In this document: positions 7,674 to 14,872 of the stretch, piece after piece
How positions within the stretch are numbered: the stretch's first letter is position 1
Layout of the letters: each line of letters starts with the position of its first letter
From: Streptomyces sp. NBC_00414
GTDB taxonomy: Bacteria > Actinomycetota > Actinomycetes > Streptomycetales > Streptomycetaceae
DNA length: 64,000 nucleotides
Direction: 5' to 3'
Assembly: GCF_036038375.1 (NCBI RefSeq)
Contig: NZ_CP107935.1
Coordinates: 4,154,001 to 4,218,000 of the forward strand
Translations under genes and position numbers: made by a program
The notes under the pieces: generated by a model
The model's input: only the letters and a program-made list of their open reading frames with translations
What the model was told of the DNA's origin: nothing
Databases searched by the model: none

Positions 7674-8414
7674 TCAGATCTGGTTGAGGCCGCCGTCGAC
7701 GTACAGGCTCGAACCGGTGACGAAGCTGCTCTGCCCGGAGGCCAGGAAGGCCACGGCGGCGGCGATCTCCTCCGGGCGTCCGAGCCGGCCCAGCGGCACC
7801 CGCGTCGCCAGGTGCCGCTTGAACTCCTCCGGGGTGGCGGTGAGTCCTGCCAGGGCGGGCGTGTCGGTCGGGCCGGGCGTGACGGTGTTGACCCGGATGC
7901 CGCGGCCCTTGAGTTCGCTGGCCCAGGTCCGGGCGAAGGACCGGGTGGCGGCCTTGGTCGCCGCGTACACGCCGAGCCCCTCATCGCCGACGTCCACGTT
8001 GGTGGAGCCGTTCAGGATGACCGAGGCGCCGTCGTTGAGCAGCGGGAGCGCCTTTTGCACGGTGAACAGCGTGCCCCGGACGTTGATGCCGAAGAGGGTG
8101 TCGAAGTGCTCCTCGGTGACCTGTTCGAGCGGCGCGAGCGAGGCGACGGAGGCGTTCGCGAACAGGACGTCCAGGCCCTGCCCCCGGGCGCGGATCGTCT
8201 CGTAGAGGCGGTCCAGGTCGGCCAGGTTCGCGATGTCGCCGGTCACCGCGGTGACCGATGAACCGATCGCTTCGACGGCCGCGTCGAGTTCGGTCCCGCG
8301 CCGGCCGGTGATGAACACGTGCGCGCCCTCGGCCGCCAGCCGTACGGCACCGGCCAGGCCGATACCGGTGCTGCCCCCGGTGACGAGAGCGGTCTTCCCA
8401 TCGAGCAGTCCCAT
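7674..8414 (-). CDS. SDR family oxidoreductase (FabG-like)
   Basis: A 246-residue short-chain dehydrogenase. It has the Rossmann motif TGGSTGIG at residues 11-18, a catalytic Ser in VILNGSTNVD, the Tyr-x3-Lys pair in YAATKAA, and the typical C-terminal block RPEEIAAAVAFLASGQSSFVTG ending VDGGLNQI. The usual NNAG is replaced by FANAS, a known variant. The ATG start follows GGAAGG. The 5' end faces the TetR gene across an 87-bp gap with two palindromic operators, so this SDR is the probable direct target of that repressor. Confidence 0.93.
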   Translation of the reverse strand: MGLLDGKTALVTGGSTGIGLAGAVRLAAEGAHVFITGRRGTELDAAVEAIGSSVTAVTGDIANLADLDRLYETIRARGQGLDVLFANASVASLAPLEQVTEEHFDTLFGINVRGTLFTVQKALPLLNDGASVILNGSTNVDVGDEGLGVYAATKAATRSFARTWASELKGRGIRVNTVTPGPTDTPALAGLTATPEEFKRHLATRVPLGRLGRPEEIAAAVAFLASGQSSFVTGSSLYVDGGLNQI

Positions 8415-8431
8415 GCGACCAACCCTTCCGA

Positions 8432-8455
8432 GTTCTGTAGCGATCACTGCAGAAC
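8432..8455. promoter_or_regulatory. Operator 1 of the TetR/SDR divergent pair
   Basis: Imperfect palindrome with arms GTTCTGTAG and CTGCAGAAC around the 6-base centre CGATCA (one mismatch). It lies 17 bases upstream of the SDR start. The core matches operator 2 in arms and spacing. Confidence 0.8.
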
Positions 8456-8469
8456 TCGAACGGTAGCAC

Positions 8470-8491
8470 TTCTGTAGCGATCCCTACAGAA
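8470..8491. promoter_or_regulatory. Operator 2 of the TetR/SDR divergent pair
   Basis: Perfect palindrome with arms TTCTGTAG and CTACAGAA around CGATCC. Its right arm runs into the GAAGG ribosome site of the TetR gene, so binding would block the regulator's own expression. It is centred 37 bases from operator 1. Confidence 0.82.
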
Positions 8492-8501
8492 GGCGTAGAC
8501 T

Positions 8502-9122
8502 GTGGGGGTGGACACGGAGAGGAAACAGAGCGGCCCTGTCGGCCGGCCGCGGGGATTCGACGCCGACGAGGCCCTTGAGCGCGCCATGCTGGTCTTCTGG
8601 GGGCACGGCTACGAGGGGGCCAGCACCGCCAACCTGACGAGCGCGATGGGCATCTCCACCACCAGCATGTACGCGGCCTTCGGCAACAAGGAGAAGCTGT
8701 TCCGCAAGGTCCTGGAGCGCTACACCGAAGGCCCGAGCGCCTACCTGGTCCGGGCCCTGGAGGAGCCGACCGCCCTCGGCGTCGCCACCGCGATCCTGGC
8801 CGGAACCGTGCGGACCACCACACGCCCGGCCGGCCCTCAGGGGTGTCTGGGCGTCCAGAGCGCCCTGAGCGTCAGCGACTCCGGGCAGGAGATCCGCGAC
8901 CTCCTCGTCGCCTGGCGCAACGACGGATACTCCCGCGTCCGGGAGCGGTTCCAGCGAGCCGTCGACGAGGGCGACCTGCCCGCGGGCACCGACGCCGGCC
9001 TGCAGGCCCGCTACCTCACCACCTTCGCCCACGGCCTCGCCGTACAGGCCGCCGGCGGCGTCTGCCGCGACGAACTCCAGAAGCTGGCCGACGCCGCCCT
9101 GCGCAACTGGCCACTCACCTGA
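8502..9122 (+). CDS. TetR/AcrR family transcriptional regulator
   Basis: A 206-residue TetR-type repressor. The N-terminal DNA-binding domain (about residues 17-62) shows the family pattern RGFDADEALERAMLVFWGHGYEGAS, then LTSAMGISTTSMYAAFGNKEKLF. The C-terminal domain contains CLGVQSAL, a Cys-containing segment seen in a TetR subgroup that often sits beside reductase genes. Start: GTG at 8502 with GAAGG 8 bases upstream; an in-frame GTG two codons later is also possible. It is divergent from the SDR, and two palindromes lie between them. Confidence 0.93.
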   Translation: MGVDTERKQSGPVGRPRGFDADEALERAMLVFWGHGYEGASTANLTSAMGISTTSMYAAFGNKEKLFRKVLERYTEGPSAYLVRALEEPTALGVATAILAGTVRTTTRPAGPQGCLGVQSALSVSDSGQEIRDLLVAWRNDGYSRVRERFQRAVDEGDLPAGTDAGLQARYLTTFAHGLAVQAAGGVCRDELQKLADAALRNWPLT

Positions 9123-9222
9123 GCCACCCGCGTCGGCACCCCGGGGCGCCACACGAGTGACCGCCCGGCGTCCACCCCGCCGCCTCCCCCGTCACCTCCG
9201 CCCGGCGACCTAATCTGACGAC

Positions 9223-9633
9223 ATGTCAGACGATGAGTCGTACGAACTGCTCGGTTTCGACAACGTCCTCCTCCCCGTCGGCAATCTCGACGAGGCCGTG
9301 GACTTCTACCGGCGGGCCGGGTTCGCGGTCGGGTTCCGGCTCGACGAGGCCGGGATCGCCGGGCTGAAGGTCGGCAAGGAGACCCCCGGCGTGCTGCTCC
9401 GCCTGGAGGGGGAGCTCGGGCACCGGCCGCCCGCCTGGGCCTCGCCCCGGGTGTGGCTGGAGGTGCGGGACGCCAGGGCAACGGCGGACGCGCTCGCCGC
9501 GGCGGGCGTCCAGCCCCTCGACGCACCCCTCTCCGTGGCCACCGGCTGGACCGTCGAGGTCGCCGACCCCTGGGGCAACGTCATCGGCTTCACCGACTAC
9601 ACCAAGCGGCCGGAGCTGGCCCGCACCGGCTGA
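9223..9633 (+). CDS. VOC/glyoxalase-like domain protein
   Basis: A 136-residue single-domain vicinal oxygen chelate protein. The two beta-alpha-beta-beta-beta modules are visible: LLGFDNVLLPVGNLDEAVDFYRRAGF at the start, and VWLEVRDARATADALAAAGVQPLDAP followed by WTVEVADPWGNVIGFTDYTKRPEL. The ending is typical of the family. Clear metal-ligand His residues are not obvious in the usual positions, so it may be a binding or resistance protein rather than a metal-dependent enzyme. It is monocistronic as far as can be seen, with the ATG 100 bases after the TetR stop. Confidence 0.88.
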   Translation: MSDDESYELLGFDNVLLPVGNLDEAVDFYRRAGFAVGFRLDEAGIAGLKVGKETPGVLLRLEGELGHRPPAWASPRVWLEVRDARATADALAAAGVQPLDAPLSVATGWTVEVADPWGNVIGFTDYTKRPELARTG

Positions 9634-9687
9634 GACCCGGTCCCACCCGCTGAGCCGCACGTCACACCCACCCCTCCCGCAGATGAC

Positions 9688-9746
9688 TTGAACGTGTTCA
9701 AAAACAGGTCTACATTCTCTCTCGACAGCCTTTTGAACACGTTCAA
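9688..9746 (+). promoter_or_regulatory. Promoter flanked by two TTGAAC-N2-GTTCAA operators
   Basis: Operator A, TTGAACGTGTTCAA (9688-9701), and operator B, TTGAACACGTTCAA (9733-9746), are reverse complements of one another. The TTGAAC of operator A also serves as a -35 box, 17 bases from a -10 TACATT at 9711-9716. Operator B then falls just after the expected start of transcription. This is the layout expected for a repressible promoter, most simply controlled by the TetR gene third in this operon. Confidence 0.82.
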
Positions 9747-9791
9747 GAAGGCGTCCGAGAAGAAGAGAAGCAGTCGAGAAGGGGCGGGGAC

Positions 9792-10199
9792 ATGGACCTC
9801 ACGGTCGTTGCGTATGTCATATATCTGCTGATCAGCGTCGCGCTGACGATCTGGGTGGCACGGACGCTCAGCCACAACGGGCGGATCTTCCTGGCCGATG
9901 TACTCCAGGGGAACGAGAAGCTCGCGGACGCCGTCAACCACCTCCTGGTGGTGGGCTTCTACCTGGTGAACCTCGGCTTCGTGGTGCTCTATCTGAACCA
10001 GGACGACGAGATCGCCGACGCCCGCGGCGTCTTCGAGGCCCTGTCGACCAAGCTCGGAGTGGTGCTCCTGGTCCTCGGCGCCATGCACCTGGGCAACGTG
10101 TACGTGCTCAACAAGATCCGCCGCCGGGGCGTCATGGAGCGCGAGCAGCAGCCGCCCGTGCCGCCGCAGGGCTGGGTCGCGCCGGCGGGCAGGGCGTGA
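9792..10199 (+). CDS. Three-TM integral membrane protein of unknown function
   Basis: I do not recognise a named family. The protein has 135 residues with three hydrophobic segments (about 5-27, 46-68, 85-107), a cytoplasm-like loop GRIFLADVLQGNEKLADAVN between the first two, and a soluble Pro/Gln-rich tail. It is first in an operon with the DCC oxidoreductase (GTGA overlap) and a TetR gene 11 bases beyond that. Transcription should start at the operator-flanked promoter about 70 bases upstream. GGGGCGGGGAC precedes the ATG. The context suggests a membrane stress or redox role, but that is inference only. Confidence 0.85.
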   Translation: MDLTVVAYVIYLLISVALTIWVARTLSHNGRIFLADVLQGNEKLADAVNHLLVVGFYLVNLGFVVLYLNQDDEIADARGVFEALSTKLGVVLLVLGAMHLGNVYVLNKIRRRGVMEREQQPPVPPQGWVAPAGRA

Positions 10200-10717
10200 C
10201 CCCGGTGGCAACCGCCGCAGGCCCGGACCGGGACGCCGTACGCGTCCCGGTCCGCGGGCTCACCGTCCTGTACGACGCCCAGTGCTCGCTCTGCGCCTTC
10301 CTGCGCGACTGGCTCGTACGGCAGCGGCAGTTGGTCCCCCTGGAGCTGGTGGCCGCCGGTTCGGAAGAGGCCAGGCGCCGCTACCCCGGGCTCGACCACG
10401 CCGCGACGCTCGACGAGATCACCGTGATCGGGGACTCGGGCCAGGTGTACCTGGGGACCGCCGCCTGGGTCGTCACCCTGTGGGCGCTCGCCGATCACCG
10501 CCCGACGGCCCACCGGCTGAGCACCCCGGCCGGGGCCCGTCTGGCGCGGGGCGTGGTGCTCGCCGCCGCCAAGTGGCGCGAGGGACAACGGGCCCGCCGG
10601 GAGGGGTACTGGGGCGGGGGCGCGTACACCGCGGCCGGCGGATGGTCGTACGTCCCGGCCCTGGGCTGGACCTACAACCCGCCCGCCTGCGACAGCGACA
10701 CCTGTCCGCCTCGTTAG
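10196..10717 (+). CDS. DCC1-like thiol-disulfide oxidoreductase family protein (DUF393)
   Basis: A 173-residue protein with the family signature LYDAQCSLCAFLRDWL near residue 22, where the CxxC pair (CSLC) follows Asp. A second family block, DEITVIGDSGQVYLGTAAWV, follows. The C-terminal half carries an aromatic, Gly-rich tail (EGYWGGGAYTAAGGWSYVPALGWTYNPPACDSDTC) holding another Cys pair. The GTG start overlaps the stop of the membrane protein (GTGA), so the two are probably translated together. Substrates of the DCC family are not known; a membrane-linked redox function is the family's usual suggestion. Confidence 0.85.
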   Translation: MTPVATAAGPDRDAVRVPVRGLTVLYDAQCSLCAFLRDWLVRQRQLVPLELVAAGSEEARRRYPGLDHAATLDEITVIGDSGQVYLGTAAWVVTLWALADHRPTAHRLSTPAGARLARGVVLAAAKWREGQRARREGYWGGGAYTAAGGWSYVPALGWTYNPPACDSDTCPPR

Positions 10718-10727
10718 GCTCTGTCCC

Positions 10728-11555
10728 GTGCCAGCAGCGAAAGACAGTGCCCCCAGCCCGGACGGCCCCGCGGTGCCCGAAGGCCACGCCGTGCCCGAGG
10801 GCTCCGGCGTGGCCGGCGGCCCCGGCTCCCCGCGTACGCCCGCCAAGAGCGAGCAGACCCGGGCCCTGATCCTGGAGACGGCGATGCGCCTGTTCCAGGA
10901 GCGGGGTTACGAGAAGACGACGATGCGGGCCATCGCCAAGGAGGCCGGGGTCTCCGTCGGCAACGCGTACTACTACTTCGCGGGCAAGGAGCACCTGATC
11001 CAGGGCTTCTACGACCGTATGGCCGTCGAGCACCGGGCGGCGGTCCGTGAGGTCCTGGACCACGAGCGGGATCTGGAGGCGCGGATCGCCGGGGTGCTGA
11101 AGGCGTGGCTGGACGTGGCGACGCCGTACCACGAGTTCGCGGTGCAGTTCTTCAAGAACGCCGCCGATCCGGACAGCCCGCTCAGTCCGTTCTCGCCCGA
11201 GTCGGAGCACGCGCGCCTGGAGGCCATCGGCGTCTGCAGCGAGGTGCTCAGCGGCTCCAAGGCGAAGATCCCGGAGGAACTGCGGGAGGTGCTTCCCGAG
11301 TTGCTGTGGCTGTCCCAGATGGGCCTGGTCCTGTACTGGATCTTCGACCGCACGGAGGGCCGCGAACGCAGCTACCGCCTCGCCGAACGCGGCGCCCGCC
11401 TCACCTCGCTCGGTGTCTCACTGGCCCGCTTCCGGGTGCTGCGGCCCCTGGTCCGCGAGGTGCACGAGCTGTTCACGGACTTCCTGCCGGGGATGACGAA
11501 CGCGTTGCCCGATCCCGCCGAACCCGCCAGGAAGTCCACGAAACAGCGCCCCTGA
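10728..11555 (+). CDS. TetR family transcriptional regulator
   Basis: A 275-residue TetR protein with an unusually long N-terminal extension, about 38 residues rich in Pro, Gly and Ala. The HTH domain follows (SEQTRALILETAMRLFQERGYEKTTMRAIAKEAGVSVGNAYYYFAGKEHLIQ). The C-terminal ligand domain has the WLDVATPYHEFAVQFFKNAADP block known to me from Streptomyces TetR proteins beside lipid or efflux genes. The GTG start lies 11 bases after the DCC gene. It is the best candidate to bind the paired TTGAAC-N2-GTTCAA sites at the head of its operon. It converges on the MMPL gene with 14 bases between. Confidence 0.92.
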   Translation: MPAAKDSAPSPDGPAVPEGHAVPEGSGVAGGPGSPRTPAKSEQTRALILETAMRLFQERGYEKTTMRAIAKEAGVSVGNAYYYFAGKEHLIQGFYDRMAVEHRAAVREVLDHERDLEARIAGVLKAWLDVATPYHEFAVQFFKNAADPDSPLSPFSPESEHARLEAIGVCSEVLSGSKAKIPEELREVLPELLWLSQMGLVLYWIFDRTEGRERSYRLAERGARLTSLGVSLARFRVLRPLVREVHELFTDFLPGMTNALPDPAEPARKSTKQRP

Positions 11556-11569
11556 GGCGCCCCGCGCGG

Positions 11570-14023
11570 TCAGTTCACCGCGTCCACCTCGTCCTCCGCC
11601 AGCTCCACGTCGTACACCAGCGGTTCCGCGCCGACCATCACGTGGCGGGCCCGGGACGGGTGTTCCGCGGCCGTCACGGCCAGCAGGTACGAGCCCGCGG
11701 ACGGGACCGAGACGATGTACGAGCCGTCGGCCAGCGAGGTCACCCGGTCGAGCTGACGGCCGCCCTTGGAGAGCAGGGTCAGCGCGGCGCCCTCGACGGG
11801 CGCGCCGTCCGGGGTGCGGACGAAGCCGTGGATCACGGTGGAACCGCCGTCGGCGCCCTTGGCGTCGGCCACGCGCGCGTGGGGCTCGGGAACGGCCTCC
11901 TCCCGGGGCTCGACCGCCAGGTGCGGCAGCCGCTTCTCCAGGCCCGCGGGCAGCCACCAGTTGGAGTTGCCCAGGAGGTGCATCGCGGCCGGCACCAGGG
12001 CCGTACGCAGGATGAACGCGTCCAGGGCGACCGCCGCCGCGAGCCCGATGCCCGCCATCGCGCCCTCCATGTCACCGCTGAGCACGAACGCGGAGAACAC
12101 GCAGATCATGATCAGGGCCGCGCAGTTGATGACCCGGCTGGTCTCGGCGAGGCCGACCCGCACCGCGCGCGCGTTGTCCTTGGTGTGCACCCATTCCTCG
12201 TGCATGCGGCTCACCAGGAACACCTGGTAGTCCATCGAGAGCCCGAAGAGCAGCGACAGCATGATGACCGGCAGGAACGCGGTGATCGGCCCCTCCTTGC
12301 CGATGCCGAGGAGTTCCGTGCCCCAGCCCCACTGGAAGATCGCGACGAGCACTCCGAAGGAGGCGGCTGCCGCGATCAGGTTCATCAGGGCGGCCGTCAG
12401 CGGCACCACCAGGGAGCGGAAGGCCACCATCAGCAGCAGGAAGCCGAGCGTGATGATCGCCGCGACAAAGTAGGGCAGCCGGTCCCCCGTGACGGCCGCG
12501 AAGTCCTTGAAGACGGCGGTCACCCCGCCCACATGGGCCTCGGTCCCGGACGCCGGGATCACGTCGTCGCGCAGCCGGTCGATGAGCTGGTCCGTCTTCT
12601 CGGACTGCGGTGACGTGGTGGGCACGACCTGGATCACCGTGATGCCCCGGGCGGGCGGTGCGGCGGCGACCTGAGCGACCCCGTCGGTCGAGCGGATGGT
12701 CGAGACGAGCGCGTCCGTGTCCGCCCCGGCCCTGCCGTCCCCGCCGTCCACGACGACCTGGAGCGGCCCGTTGAAGCCGGGCCCGAAGCCCTCGGCGAGC
12801 AGGTCGTACGCCTGCCGGGTGGTCGTGGAGTCCTGGTGGTTGCCCTGGTCGGTGGCGCCGAGCCGGATCGACAGGACGGGCAGCGCCAGGACCGCCATCA
12901 CGACCAGGGCGCCCGCGGCGATCGCCCGCGGCCGCTTCTGCACGTACGAGGACCAGCGGGCGGCGAGGCCGCTCGCCTCCTCCGACTCCGGTCCCTCGGC
13001 GGCCAGCCTGCGGCGCTGCCTGCGGCTGAGCACGCGCATGCCGAGCAGTCCCAGGAGCGCGGGCAGCAGGGTGGTCGCGGCGAGCACGCTCAGCACGACC
13101 GTCAGCGAGGTCGCGACGACCACACCGTCCAGGAAGCGCATGTTCATCACCAGCATCCCGGCGAGCGCGATGCACACGGTGCCGCCGGCGAACAGGACGG
13201 CGCGCCCCGAGGTGTTGAGCGCCGTGACGGCCGACTCCTCGGGTTCCATGCCGCGCAGGATGCCCCGGCGGTGGCGCGTCACGATGAACAGGGCGTAGTC
13301 GATGCCGACACCCAGGCCGATCAACGAGCCGAGCAGCGGCGCCACTTCGGGCACGTCGGTGACATGGCTGAGCAGCGAGGTCGCCATCAGACCGGTGCCG
13401 AGGGCGGCGATCGCGACGACGAGCGGCAGCAGCATCGCGAAGAGCGAGCCGAAGGCGAGGAAGAGGACGACCGCGGCGGCCAGGATGCCCACCATCTCGG
13501 CGATGCCGGTGGGCGGTTCCTGGGTCCGGGTGATCGCCTGGCCGCCCAGTTCCACCTGGAGCCCGGCACGTTCGGCGTCCTGCGCCGTGTCGACGACGTC
13601 CTCCACGAGCGCCTTCGGCACGCCGTTGGCCTGTTCGGTGAAGGTGATCTGGGCGTACGCGATCCGCCCGTTCCCGCTGATCTGCGGGGTCCCCTGGGCG
13701 GCGTACGGGCTGCTGACCTCGCCGACGCCCTTCATGCGCCCGATCTCCTCCAGCGCGGGCTCGATCCGCGAGCGTACGGACTGGTCCCGTACGGTCCCGT
13801 CGTCGACCTTCCACACCACCGTGTCGGTGTCGCCGGACCGCTCCGGGAATGCCTTCTCCATCAGGTCGTACGCGCGCGTGGAGTCCGTGTTCGGAAGGGT
13901 GAAGGTGTCCGCGTAGTTCGTGCCCGCGGCGGAGCCCGCGAAGCCCAGCCCCAGCAACGCCCCCACCCACAGAATCAGGACCACCAGCCGGTGCCGATAG
14001 CACCACCGTGCCAATGTCGTCAC
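11570..14023 (-). CDS. MMPL family RND transporter with C-terminal carboxypeptidase-regulatory-like domain
   Basis: An 817-residue MMPL/RND-type exporter. Two repeats are visible, each with a first TM helix, a large extracellular loop and a five-helix bundle. The GxxxDY motifs sit in LGVGIDYALFIVTRHRRG and LLFGLSMDYQVFLVSRMHEEW, the usual proton-relay Asp positions. After the last TM (about residue 705) the chain continues with a beta-rich domain (VIHGFVRTPDGAPVEGAALTLLSKGG...SLADGSYIVSVPSAGSYLLAVTA), a carboxypeptidase-regulatory/transthyretin-like fold. GTG start with AAGGAGCG upstream. Members export lipids, siderophores or drugs; the substrate here is unknown. Confidence 0.94.
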   Translation of the reverse strand: MTTLARWCYRHRLVVLILWVGALLGLGFAGSAAGTNYADTFTLPNTDSTRAYDLMEKAFPERSGDTDTVVWKVDDGTVRDQSVRSRIEPALEEIGRMKGVGEVSSPYAAQGTPQISGNGRIAYAQITFTEQANGVPKALVEDVVDTAQDAERAGLQVELGGQAITRTQEPPTGIAEMVGILAAAVVLFLAFGSLFAMLLPLVVAIAALGTGLMATSLLSHVTDVPEVAPLLGSLIGLGVGIDYALFIVTRHRRGILRGMEPEESAVTALNTSGRAVLFAGGTVCIALAGMLVMNMRFLDGVVVATSLTVVLSVLAATTLLPALLGLLGMRVLSRRQRRRLAAEGPESEEASGLAARWSSYVQKRPRAIAAGALVVMAVLALPVLSIRLGATDQGNHQDSTTTRQAYDLLAEGFGPGFNGPLQVVVDGGDGRAGADTDALVSTIRSTDGVAQVAAAPPARGITVIQVVPTTSPQSEKTDQLIDRLRDDVIPASGTEAHVGGVTAVFKDFAAVTGDRLPYFVAAIITLGFLLLMVAFRSLVVPLTAALMNLIAAAASFGVLVAIFQWGWGTELLGIGKEGPITAFLPVIMLSLLFGLSMDYQVFLVSRMHEEWVHTKDNARAVRVGLAETSRVINCAALIMICVFSAFVLSGDMEGAMAGIGLAAAVALDAFILRTALVPAAMHLLGNSNWWLPAGLEKRLPHLAVEPREEAVPEPHARVADAKGADGGSTVIHGFVRTPDGAPVEGAALTLLSKGGRQLDRVTSLADGSYIVSVPSAGSYLLAVTAAEHPSRARHVMVGAEPLVYDVELAEDEVDAVN

Positions 14024-14182
14024 GCCTCAACGCTCCTTAGTCGGTCAGTCGGTCGGTCCCCCAGGTCCTGCGGCTCAGCATCGGGGCGGCGCGGTCCCCA
14101 AGACATGACCCGGCCATGACTCACAAGGAACTCCAAAGGGGGAGCCGGTCCCGTTGTCGGTGCCCGCGCCGATACTGGGGGC
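14024..14182. promoter_or_regulatory. Divergent promoter region between MMPL and response regulator genes
   Basis: 159 bp between divergent starts. Next to the MMPL side there are iterated GTCGGTC/GTCAGTCG direct repeats (about 14039-14057), which could be a regulator site. Neither of the TTGAAC palindromes found upstream of the TetR operon occurs here. No convincing -10/-35 pair was found. Confidence 0.35.
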
Positions 14183-14872
14183 ATGACCGCTCACGAGGGG
14201 GCGACCGTGCTGGTCGTCGAGGACGAGCCGAGCATCGCGGACGTCCTGACCATCGCCCTGCGCTACCACCGCTTCGAGGTGATGACGGCCGGGACCGTCC
14301 GCCAGGCGCTGACCATGGCCGAGCGCACCCGCCCGGACGCCGCGCTCCTCGACGTGATGCTCCCGGACGGCGACGGCCGGGCGCTGGGCCGTGAACTGCG
14401 CGTGAAGCAGCCCGACCTGGCCCTGGTGTTCCTCACCGCGCGGGACGCGCCCACGGAGATCGTCGGCGCGCTCTCCTTCAGCGACGACTACATCACCAAA
14501 CCGTTCAACATCGACGAGGTGATCGCCCGGATCACCGCCGTCCTGCGCCGCACCCGGCCGGCCGACGTCCTGCCCGAGCGCCCCCCGCTGCGCTACGGCG
14601 ACCTCGAACTGGACGAGACGACGTACTCGGTGCACCGCGCGGGCCGCACGGTCGAGCTGACCCCCACCGAGTACGCCCTGCTGCGCTTCCTCGTGCGCAA
14701 CGGCGGGCGGATCGTGCCCAAGGAGCAGCTCCTGCGGCACGTCTGGCAGTACGAGCACCCGGCGGAGTCGACCGTCGTGGAGACGTACATCAGCTATCTG
14801 CGGCGCAAGCTCGACGCCCTGGGCGCCCCGGTGATCACGACCCGGCGCGGCGTCGGATACGGGCTCGCATGA
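14183..14872 (+). CDS. OmpR/PhoB-type response regulator
   Basis: A 229-residue two-domain regulator. The receiver domain has acidic residues in VVEDEPS, the phosphoacceptor Asp57 in LLDVMLPDGDG, the Thr in FLTARDAP and Lys106 in ITKPFN. The C-terminal winged helix (about 135-229) shows ELTPTEYALLRFLVRNGGRIVPKEQLLRHVW and the final RRKLDALG...TTRRGVGYGLA. Its last codons overlap the kinase start (ATGA), so it works with the following histidine kinase. Targets are not known; it diverges from the MMPL exporter, a plausible target. Confidence 0.96.
   Translation: MTAHEGATVLVVEDEPSIADVLTIALRYHRFEVMTAGTVRQALTMAERTRPDAALLDVMLPDGDGRALGRELRVKQPDLALVFLTARDAPTEIVGALSFSDDYITKPFNIDEVIARITAVLRRTRPADVLPERPPLRYGDLELDETTYSVHRAGRTVELTPTEYALLRFLVRNGGRIVPKEQLLRHVWQYEHPAESTVVETYISYLRRKLDALGAPVITTRRGVGYGLA

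Noticed and set aside
9792..14023. A single resistance operon from the three-TM protein through the MMPL exporter
   Set aside because: The MMPL gene is on the opposite strand and its upstream region lacks the TTGAAC palindromes, so common control is not supported.
11105..14119. Long plus-strand open frames opposite the MMPL gene
   Set aside because: Composition is His/Arg/Gly/Asp-rich with no motif, while the MMPL protein has every family block.
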